Made by a program: the position numbers and the translations under genes | The notes under the pieces: generated by a model | The model's database searches: none | The model's input: the letters and a program-made list of their open reading frames with translations, nothing else | Told to the model about the DNA's origin: nothing | Origin: Aquincola sp. | GTDB taxonomy: Bacteria > Pseudomonadota > Gammaproteobacteria > Burkholderiales > Burkholderiaceae_C | NCBI GenBank assembly: GCA_029884035.1 | Contig: JAOUIM010000050.1 | Coordinates: forward strand, 1-13,441 | DNA length: 13,441 nt | Direction of reading: 5' to 3' | Part shown: piece after piece, positions 1-4,841 of the stretch | Layout of the letters: every line of letters begins with the position of its first letter | How positions within the stretch are numbered: the stretch's first letter is position 1

Positions 1-302
1 AACTTGTTGAACGCGTCGGGGTTGTTGATCAGCTCGGGCGTCGCCTGGATCGAGGTGGCCTTGGAGCGCGCCTCGATCACCTTGGTGAGCGTTTCCTGCT
101 CGAAGTTGGCCTCGCCCTTGACGGTGGCCACGATGTTGGGAATGAGGTCGGCGCGGCGCTGGTACTGGTTGACCACCTCGGACCAGGCGCTCTTGGTCTG
201 CTCGTCCAGGCGCTGGAAGTCGTTGTAGCCGCAGCCCGAAAGCGACAGGGCGGCGGCGAGGGTGGCGGCAGCAGCGAGCGCACGGCGGCGATTGGCGGGC
301 AT
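1..302 (-). CDS. LemA family lipoprotein, N-terminal part (cut by window edge)
   Basis: Translating the minus strand from the ATG at 302-300 gives about 100 residues with no stop before the window edge, so only the N-terminal part is present. It starts with a basic stretch (R5-R7) and an Ala-rich hydrophobic core, and ends in a lipobox L21-S22-G23-C24, which predicts a lipoprotein anchored through Cys24. The mature part reads YNDFQRLDEQTKSAW, then NQYQRRADLIPNIVATVKG and later FEQETLTKVIEARSKA. This is the characteristic start of LemA family proteins, which form a helical bundle on the periplasmic side of a membrane; their role is poorly defined. A good ribosome binding site (AGGAAGGA) precedes the ATG. 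The gene is divergent from the TRIC-type gene at 421. The call is secure at family level only. Confidence 0.9.
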   Translation of the reverse strand, partial: MPANRRRALAAAATLAAALSLSGCGYNDFQRLDEQTKSAWSEVVNQYQRRADLIPNIVATVKGEANFEQETLTKVIEARSKATSIQATPELINNPDAFNK

Positions 303-328
303 GGTTGTCCTTCCTTCGTCCTATGTGA

Positions 329-350
329 ACGGGTGGACGATGCTACCCGT
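329..350. other. Inverted repeat in the lemA/TRIC divergent region
   Basis: The arms ACGGGT and ACCCGT form a perfect 6-bp inverted repeat around a 10-base spacer, midway between the two divergent genes. It could be an operator half-site pair or chance in GC-rich DNA. No clear -10 or -35 boxes were recognised in the 118-bp intergenic stretch. Confidence 0.2.
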
Positions 351-420
351 GGCCGCAAGGTGCGGTCGCATGCGAGCGCTTCAAGGGCTGCGCTCGCTCA
401 ATCGGCAACACAATCGCCGC

Positions 421-1086
421 ATGGCCACCCCCACGCTCTGGACCCTGACCCATGCGCAGGTGGCGATCGAGGCGGTGGCCACCGTGGCGTTCGCGCTGTC
501 GGGCCTGATCGAGGCGGCGCGCAAGCGGCTCGACGCGGTGGGCGTGTGCGTGGTGGCGGGGCTGGCCGCGTTCGGCGGCGGCACGCTGCGCGACATCCTG
601 CTCGACCGCCGGCCCTTCTTCTGGGTGCAGCACGCGCTGTGGCTGTGGGCGCTGCTGGCGCTGTGCATCGCCGCGATGCTGTTCATGCGCGCGCGCCACT
701 TCGAGCCCACCGAGCGCGCGATGCAATGGCCCGACGCGCTGGGCCTGGGCCTGTTCACCGCCAGCGGCACGCAGATCGCGCTCGATGCCGGCATGCCCGC
801 CATCGTGGCGGTGCTCATGGGCATGGTGACCGCGGTGTTCGGCGGCGTGCTGCGCGACATCGTCTGCAACCAGATCCCCAGCGCGTTCAGCGATCACCGG
901 CCGTATGCGGTGTGCTCGTTCGCGGGCGGCTGGGTACTGGTGGGCGGACAGGCGATGGGGTGGCCGGCGGGCGTGGCGTTGGGATTGGCTGTGGCCACCG
1001 CGACGCTGGCGCGCGTGGCGGCGCTGCTCACCGGCTGGAGCCTGCCGTCGTGGGGGGCGGGGGATGAGCCGCGGGGGCGGTCGTAG
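421..1086 (+). CDS. Trimeric intracellular cation channel (TRIC/UPF0126, YicG-like) membrane protein
   Basis: The product has 221 residues, close to the roughly 205 usual for bacterial UPF0126 proteins. It is almost entirely hydrophobic, with about seven predicted membrane segments, and shows the internal duplication of the family. Repeat one contains GGGTLRD at residues 52-58 and repeat two contains GGVLRD at 141-146, followed by CNQIPSAF. These glycine-rich, Arg-Asp motifs mark the two inverted three-helix units of TRIC channels, which form trimeric potassium-permeable pores in the inner membrane. The ATG at 421 is chosen because family homology begins about ten residues later. The frame is open further upstream to 262, but that part does not look like protein. 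No strong ribosome binding site precedes the ATG. The physiological role in bacteria is unclear. Confidence 0.88.
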   Translation: MATPTLWTLTHAQVAIEAVATVAFALSGLIEAARKRLDAVGVCVVAGLAAFGGGTLRDILLDRRPFFWVQHALWLWALLALCIAAMLFMRARHFEPTERAMQWPDALGLGLFTASGTQIALDAGMPAIVAVLMGMVTAVFGGVLRDIVCNQIPSAFSDHRPYAVCSFAGGWVLVGGQAMGWPAGVALGLAVATATLARVAALLTGWSLPSWGAGDEPRGRS

Positions 1087-1096
1087 CGGCACACAC

Positions 1097-1113
1097 GGCG
1101 CGCGAACCGCGCC
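1097..1113. terminator. Hairpin between convergent genes, possible terminator
   Basis: In the 36-bp gap between the convergent TRIC-type and NTF2-like genes, GGCGCG and CGCGCC form a perfect 6-bp stem around a 5-base loop. There is no T-run on either side, so intrinsic termination is only a weak inference. Confidence 0.3.
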
Positions 1114-1122
1114 CGCCGCCAC

Positions 1123-1473
1123 CTACGACGCGCTGACAAACCAGACGGTGCGGATGCCGGCCCGCGTGACTTCGTAGATCGCCGCGACTTCGAGCGGGGC
1201 ACCCGGCACGCCCGTGACGTACTCTTGGTCGATCACCTTGTTGCCGAAGACCATGCGGCTGACCAGCTGGGCGCGCAAGCCCGGCAGATGGAAACGATTC
1301 CGCGCGTAGTGTTCTGCCAGAGCTGCCTTGCCTTCGATGATGGGTTCGGCACCGGGCAACCGATACACGACGACGTCGTCCGTGTACTCGGCCAGGAACC
1401 GATCGAGGTCACGCGCGTTGTAGGCATCCAGTTGCCGTTGCGCGAAGGCGGCTGGGTCGAAGGCGTCGGACAT
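1123..1473 (-). CDS. NTF2-like (SnoaL / steroid isomerase-like fold) protein
   Basis: This is a small protein of 116 residues. The segment QLDAYNARDLDRFLAEYTDD at residues 14-33 and the C-terminal IYEVTRAGIRTVWF at 99-112 are the typical first helices and last strand of the nuclear transport factor 2 superfamily. Its cone-shaped fold is used by SnoaL cyclases, ketosteroid isomerases and many uncharacterised enzymes. The substrate cannot be named from sequence. The start is the ATG at 1473-1471; the open frame extends upstream through the cupin stop region but without family similarity. The gene follows the cupin gene on the same strand with a 38-bp gap, so the two are probably cotranscribed. 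It may belong to a decayed integron cassette (see the core site at 2029-2035). Confidence 0.82.
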   Translation of the reverse strand: MSDAFDPAAFAQRQLDAYNARDLDRFLAEYTDDVVVYRLPGAEPIIEGKAALAEHYARNRFHLPGLRAQLVSRMVFGNKVIDQEYVTGVPGAPLEVAAIYEVTRAGIRTVWFVSAS

Positions 1474-1511
1474 CGTGTGCAGGCCTGGATCGAAGGCACG
1501 CGAGCGACGGG

Positions 1512-2009
1512 CTAGGCGTCTGTACGTGGCAGCGCATCGTGCGGGCCAAGCTCGTGCTTCGGCACGTCTTCCCACCAGTTCGATGGGTCCATGTCCTTTC
1601 GCCGAGACGGGTTCAGCGGGTAGTAGATGCGGCTGCCTTCCTTCGGCGCCTCGCCGCCGACCAGCAGGACGACCTCCGCGTTCGTGTTGTTCATGAAGCA
1701 ATGGGAGATTCCGGTGCCGGCAGGAAACGCCGCCAGGTCACCAGGCCGCATTCTGTGAACGTAGCCATTGATCCAGGCGTCAACCTCTCCTTCGAGCACG
1801 TAGACGAATTCCTCCTCGTTCTCTTCGGCATGCGGCCACGATGTGCGCTGTCCGGGCGGCAGGCGCTGGATGTTGATGCCGATGCGCTGGAGCCCGGCTT
1901 CCTTGCCCAGGCGCCGCACTGGCCCCATGGGCTCGGTGCTTTGCGGGTACACATGCGTGTACTCGGGCACGTCGCTGGCGGAGCGAATGAACGGCGGGCG
2001 AGTAGGCAT
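1512..2009 (-). CDS. Single-domain cupin protein
   Basis: The product has 165 residues with one cupin beta-barrel. Motif 1 lies around G53 to G74 and offers H60, E62 and E67 as metal ligands (an H-x-E variant of the usual H-x-H). Motif 2 runs from G90 through P96 and G98 to H103 and N107. The barrel therefore probably binds a divalent metal. The C-terminal extension (KDMDPSNWWEDVPKHELGP, residues 138-156) is unassigned. Such proteins include dioxygenases, isomerases and sugar-binding regulators, and the reaction here is unknown. The start ATG at 2009-2007 has a good ribosome binding site (AGGGAG, 8 bases away). The ATG lies only 19 bases after an integron-type core site, and the NTF2-like gene follows 38 bp downstream. 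A two-gene unit is likely. Confidence 0.85.
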   Translation of the reverse strand: MPTRPPFIRSASDVPEYTHVYPQSTEPMGPVRRLGKEAGLQRIGINIQRLPPGQRTSWPHAEENEEEFVYVLEGEVDAWINGYVHRMRPGDLAAFPAGTGISHCFMNNTNAEVVLLVGGEAPKEGSRIYYPLNPSRRKDMDPSNWWEDVPKHELGPHDALPRTDA

Positions 2010-2028
2010 GTCGGTGGCTCCCTATGAC

Positions 2029-2086
2029 GCCCAACGTTGGCGTTCAGCCGCCGCCGCAGGCGGTCGGCTGGAACAACGGGTTAGCC
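2029..2086 (-). other. attC recombination site of an integron gene cassette
   Basis: Read on the minus strand, the 58-bp site has all the parts of an attC. These are R'' GGCTAAC (2086-2080), a short unpaired spacer CCGTT, L'' GTTCCAGCCG, a terminal hairpin with CCGCC and GGCGG around TGC, L' CGGCTGAAC, a spacer GCCAAC, and R' GTTGGGC (2035-2029). R' fits the core consensus GTTRRRY exactly. L'' and L' pair perfectly except for one extra C in L''. This is the kind of extrahelical base that lets an integron integrase recognise the folded bottom strand. The site follows the stop of the 97-residue gene by about 50 bp, the usual arrangement of gene then attC. No integrase gene is present in the window. 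Confidence 0.88.
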
Positions 2087-2438
2087 GTCAGCAGGCGCAA
2101 AGGCGCGCCGACCAAAACAGATTGGCACATTGCGACTACATGAACTGAATGTACAAACCGAGAGCCGCGAGGCCCAAGGTGACGGCAAGAGACTGAAGCG
2201 CGTACTTTGTAGCACCAACTCCCTTTGCGAACGACGGCGTTGCAGAACCGTCCGGGTTGTCGAAGCCGCCAGGGCGCGCATCTTCTACGGTGGCCAGAGA
2301 GCCATTGATGTACAGCGCTGCCGACACCCAGAGCGAGGCCGCAAGCCACTTGGCAGGGGTAAACGCCGCGACTAAACCACCGACGGCGAGACACACGGCA
2401 ACGTGAACACCAGCAGCGCGTGAGGTCATGACGGCTAA
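2035..2438 (-). mobile_element. Integron gene cassette, 404 bp, one gene plus attC
   Basis: The cassette limits follow from the two integrase cleavage points, between G and TT of each core site: G2439/T2438 at the upstream end and G2035/T2034 at the attC end. The bases at its upstream end (minus strand GTTAGCCGTCA, 2439-2429) are the exact reverse complement of the attC R'' and its flank (2080-2090). In an excised circle these would pair as an 11-bp R'/R'' stem. This is the expected signature of a genuine cassette. It carries a single gene that fills most of its length, and its base composition looks visibly less GC-rich than the flanking chromosome. An IS630-type element abuts its upstream end. 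Confidence 0.85.
2136..2429 (-). CDS. Cassette-encoded small membrane protein of unknown function
   Basis: I do not recognise this 97-residue protein. It has three hydrophobic stretches, roughly residues 7-23, 27-46 and 74-95. They are separated by a polar loop with several acidic residues and prolines (ATVEDARPGGFDNPDG), so it is probably an inner-membrane protein with two or three spanning segments. It is the only gene of the integron cassette and ends about 50 bp before the attC site. Its ATG lies only 9 bases inside the cassette edge and has no visible ribosome binding site. Because an IS630 transposase gene stops 9 bases upstream on the same strand, translation may now depend on coupling to the transposase message. 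Codon use is less G/C-biased than in neighbours, consistent with transfer. Confidence 0.75.
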   Translation of the reverse strand: MTSRAAGVHVAVCLAVGGLVAAFTPAKWLAASLWVSAALYINGSLATVEDARPGGFDNPDGSATPSFAKGVGATKYALQSLAVTLGLAALGLYIQFM

Positions 2439-2439
2439 C
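2429..2439 (-). repeat. Upstream cassette core site, arm of an 11-bp inverted repeat
   Basis: Minus strand GTTAGCCGTCA. It is a perfect inverted copy of plus-strand bases 2080-2090 next to the attC R'' box. It marks the upstream recombination point of the cassette and includes the first two bases of the start codon context of the 97-residue gene. Confidence 0.85.
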
Positions 2440-3494
2440 TAGTGGGCCGTAACGATTGAATCGGGAGTAATGCGCCGTGTGGGATCGAAGTACTTCCACT
2501 TCACGGGTTTTGGCTGTTCGTTGTACTTGCGGATGTAGCGCATGAGTTTTCTCTTCAGATCGGGCACCGAGGTGAACACGCCGCGCGCGATCACATCGCG
2601 CTCGACCTTGGCGAACCACAACTCGACCTGGTTGAGCCAGGACGAGTAGGTCGGCGTGAAGTGCATATGAACCTTCGGATGCTCGGCCAGGAACGCATCG
2701 ACCTGTTTGGTCTTGTGCGCCGAGAGGTTGTCGGCGATGACGTGAATCTCCTTGCCGCGCGGCTGGTTGGCCACGATGTCGGTGAGGAAGGCCACGAACT
2801 CGGCCGAGGTGTGGCGCGTGGCGGTCTTGCCGAGCACTTCGCCGGTCTTGGTGTTGAAGGCCGCGTACAGCGACAACGTGCCGTGCCGGAAGTACTCGAA
2901 CCCGTGGCGCTCGGCGCGCCCGGGCGACAGCGGCAGCACCGGGTCTTTGCGGTCCAACGCCTGGATCGCCGTCTTCTTGTCGACGCTGAACACGGCCGCG
3001 TGCTGCGGTGGGTTCAGGTACAGCCCGATCACGTCGGCCGCCTTGGCCTCGAAGTCCGGGTCGTTGGGGGCGAGATAGCCTTCGAGCCGATGCGGCTTGA
3101 TGCCGTGCTTGGCCCAGATGCGTGCGACCGTCATGTGCGAGATGTCGCCGCCGAGTTCAGCAGCGAGCTTGCGCGTGGACCAGTGCGTCGAACCGTCGGC
3201 AGGCTTGTGCTTGGTCGTGCGCGCAAGCACGCGCGCCTCGACGCGGTCGGTCACCTTGTAGCGCTCCCGCCCGGCATGGCGAGCGAACAACCCTGCCAGA
3301 CGATCGGCTGCAAAGCGCTTGCTCCAACGATCGATGTAGCTGTCGCTGCAATCGAGCTTGGCGCGGATCTCGGCCCACGTAAGCCCATCGGCAAGCAACA
3401 GGATCAACCGCGCATGGCGCGCCGACTCCGCCCGAGCAGTCCTCGCATTGGCTCGCCGCTGCAGTTCCATGACCTCGGCTTCAGTCAAGTTCAT
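2439..3494 (-). CDS. IS630-family transposase
   Basis: The product has 351 residues, typical of IS630 transposases. Residues 1-75 form a helix-turn-helix region (LTWAEIRAKLDCSDSYIDRW), followed by a second winged-helix-like part to about 135. The DDE catalytic domain spans about 165-310: D172 in VFSVDKK, D255 in VIADNLSAHK and E291 in SSWLNQVELWF. The spacing is as expected for the family, so the enzyme appears intact. The ATG at 3494 is preferred over an upstream GTG at 3506 because GGAGG lies just before it. The TAG stop (2441-2439) uses the target-site TA plus one base of flanking DNA, so the IS itself carries no stop codon. The reading frame has no frameshift or internal stop. Confidence 0.95.
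   Translation of the reverse strand: MNLTEAEVMELQRRANARTARAESARHARLILLLADGLTWAEIRAKLDCSDSYIDRWSKRFAADRLAGLFARHAGRERYKVTDRVEARVLARTTKHKPADGSTHWSTRKLAAELGGDISHMTVARIWAKHGIKPHRLEGYLAPNDPDFEAKAADVIGLYLNPPQHAAVFSVDKKTAIQALDRKDPVLPLSPGRAERHGFEYFRHGTLSLYAAFNTKTGEVLGKTATRHTSAEFVAFLTDIVANQPRGKEIHVIADNLSAHKTKQVDAFLAEHPKVHMHFTPTYSSWLNQVELWFAKVERDVIARGVFTSVPDLKRKLMRYIRKYNEQPKPVKWKYFDPTRRITPDSIVTAH
2442..2460. repeat. IS630 terminal inverted repeat, cassette side
   Basis: Sequence begins GTGGGCCGTAACG and matches the other end at 16 of 19 positions. The transposase coding sequence runs through this repeat to its last base. Confidence 0.88.
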
Positions 3495-3526
3495 CGCACC
3501 CTCCACAGGTGCAATGATACTTCCTG

Positions 3527-3545
3527 TTCAAGCGTTACAGTCCAC
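3527..3545. repeat. IS630 terminal inverted repeat, guaC side
   Basis: On the minus strand this end begins GTGGACTGTAACG. It lies about 33 bases upstream of the transposase start, so the transposase promoter must lie within or near this repeat or come from outside the element. Confidence 0.88.
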
Positions 3546-3604
3546 TAGCTGGCCCCCAGGTTCCCTGCGGACGCCGCGCCCAAAGGGAGCCGCGAGCGAC
3601 CCTG

Positions 3605-3620
3605 GCGCGGGCCGGCGCGC
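3605..3620. terminator. GC-rich hairpin downstream of guaC, possible terminator
   Basis: GCGCG and CGCGC form a 5-bp stem around GGCCGG, 10 bases past the guaC stop. No T-run follows. If it is not functional, guaC transcripts could read into the insertion sequence and the cassette, which lie on the same strand. Confidence 0.25.
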
Positions 3621-3629
3621 GTTCAACCT

Positions 3630-4607
3630 CTACATGAACAGGTGCTCGCCGGCGTTTTCGCCACCGAGGATCACGTAGTTCACCCGCTTCAGGTCGGCGA
3701 GCTGCCGGCCGCCGGCATAGCTGATCGAGCTCTGCAGGTCCTCGCGCATCTCGCGCAGCGTGTCGGCGAGCTTGCCCTTGATCGGCTCGAGGATGCGCTT
3801 GCCCTCGACATGCTTGTACTCGCCCTTGTTGAAGTCGCTCGCCGAGCCGTAGTACTCTTTGTAGAACGCACCGTCGACCTCGACCGTGCGGCCCGGACTC
3901 TCCTCGTGGCCTGCGAACAGCGAGCCGATCATCACCATCGAGGCGCCGAAGCGCACGCTCTTGGCGATATCGCCGTGATGGCGGATGCCACCGTCCGCAA
4001 TGATCGGTTTGGTCGCGACCCGGGCGCACCACTTGAGCGCCGAGAGCTGCCAACCTCCGGTGCCGAAACCGGTCTTGAGCTTGGTGATGCAGACCTTGCC
4101 TGGTCCAACGCCCACCTTGGTGGCATCGGCGCCCCAGTTCTCGAGATCGATCACGGCCTCGGGCGTGGCCACGTTGCCGGCGATGACGAACGTCTGCGGT
4201 AGTTTCGACTTGATGTGCTCGATGGCCTTGCGCACGCTGTCGGCATGGCCGTGCGCGATGTCGATCGTGATGTAGTCCGCGCCGAGCCCCTCGGCCGCCA
4301 GGCGATCGATGATCTCGAAGTCGTGCGGCTTCACGCCCGAGCTGATCGAGACGAACAGGTCGCGTTCGCGCATGCGGCGCGCGAAGGCCACGTTGTCGAG
4401 GTCGAAACGATGCATGACGTAGAAGTGACCGCTGCGGGCGAGGAACTCCGCGATCGGCTCGTCGAGCACGGTCCTCATGTTCGAGGGCACCACCGGCAGG
4501 GCGAAGCGCCGGCTGCCGAACTCTATCGAGGGGTCGCACTCGGCCCGGCTCTCGACGCGGCACTTGCGCGGCAGCAGCAGAATGTTGTCGTAGTCGAAGA
4601 TTTCCAT
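3630..4607 (-). CDS. guaC: GMP reductase
   Basis: The product of 325 residues catalyses NADPH-dependent reductive deamination of GMP to IMP, returning guanine nucleotides to the adenine branch of purine metabolism in the cytosol. It is a single TIM barrel without the CBS pair found in IMP dehydrogenase. The loop GVGPGKVCITKLKTGFGTGG (residues 166-185) carries the catalytic Cys173. IIADGGIRHHGDIAKSVRFG (202-221) is the phosphate-binding part, and the C-terminal flap contains EYYGSAS (251-257). Length and the KTGFGTGGWQ signature place it with the roughly 325-residue GuaC group. The ATG at 4607 is preceded by GGAG at suitable distance and starts at the conserved MEIFDYDNILLLPRK. The gene is divergent from the GGDEF/EAL gene and has a hairpin-bearing leader. 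Confidence 0.95.
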   Translation of the reverse strand: MEIFDYDNILLLPRKCRVESRAECDPSIEFGSRRFALPVVPSNMRTVLDEPIAEFLARSGHFYVMHRFDLDNVAFARRMRERDLFVSISSGVKPHDFEIIDRLAAEGLGADYITIDIAHGHADSVRKAIEHIKSKLPQTFVIAGNVATPEAVIDLENWGADATKVGVGPGKVCITKLKTGFGTGGWQLSALKWCARVATKPIIADGGIRHHGDIAKSVRFGASMVMIGSLFAGHEESPGRTVEVDGAFYKEYYGSASDFNKGEYKHVEGKRILEPIKGKLADTLREMREDLQSSISYAGGRQLADLKRVNYVILGGENAGEHLFM

Positions 4608-4697
4608 GGTCAGGCTCCGTTGTGGGGATGAGAGCGCTTGACCTGGTGCACCGGTCTGCAGGGCGCCCGCGACGGTTCCGCGGTCGGGAACGGGGGC

Positions 4698-4734
4698 CGA
4701 AAACAAGAACCGGGCACCAGAATTTGGGCCCGGT
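4698..4734 (-). promoter_or_regulatory. Terminator- or attenuator-like hairpin in the guaC leader
   Basis: On the minus strand, ACCGGGC then CCA pair with TGG, a one-base bulge and GCCCGGT, around a 5-base AATTC loop. The 10-bp stem (4734-4709) is followed at once by the T-rich run TTCTTGTTTTC. It lies about 100 bases upstream of the guaC start, and no other minus-strand gene ends nearby that would need a terminator. A TAGAAT hexamer at 4745-4740, just before the hairpin, resembles a -10 box. If it is the promoter, the hairpin would form the very 5' end of the mRNA. Function is inferred. Confidence 0.35.
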
Positions 4735-4841
4735 GGTCAATTCTACGCCGCCATCCGGCGCGCAAGCGTGCAGCAGTGCGCAGATCACCCGTCGCCTCGC
4801 GCCCGGGTGCCGGAGACGGTTCCGATAATCGATTCGGTGCC

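Larger units (their letters stand above)
2442..3545 (-). mobile_element. Complete IS630-family insertion sequence, 1104 bp
   Basis: The element is bounded by terminal inverted repeats. The left end (2442-2460) and the reverse complement of the right end (3545-3527) agree in 16 of the first 19 bases, sharing GTGG, GTAACG and TTGAA. TA lies immediately outside each end (2440-2441 and 3546-3547), each within CTAG. This matches the TA target duplication made by IS630/Tc1-mariner-type transposition. It holds one transposase gene and nothing else. The element lies between the guaC 3' side and the edge of the integron cassette. Confidence 0.93.

Noticed and set aside
2044..2619. Minus-strand open frame spanning the attC site, the cassette and the IS end
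   Set aside because: It overlaps the 97-residue gene and the transposase 3' end in another frame, crosses the mobile-element boundary, and its translation shows no protein-like pattern.
1123..3548. Defence island or toxin-antitoxin system in the accessory region
   Set aside because: No nuclease, toxin, antitoxin, reverse transcriptase or other defence signature was recognised. The only unassigned gene is the 97-residue membrane protein.
3549..3629. Possible remaining half of an attC or an attI site beyond the insertion sequence
   Set aside because: An AAC triplet occurs 14 bases before the junction and small inverted repeats are present. Spacing and pairing do not fit L'/R' arms, and no integrase gene adjoins.
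3630..4607. IMP dehydrogenase instead of GMP reductase
   Set aside because: The CBS domains are missing, the length is 325 residues, and the loop and C-terminal segments match GMP reductase.
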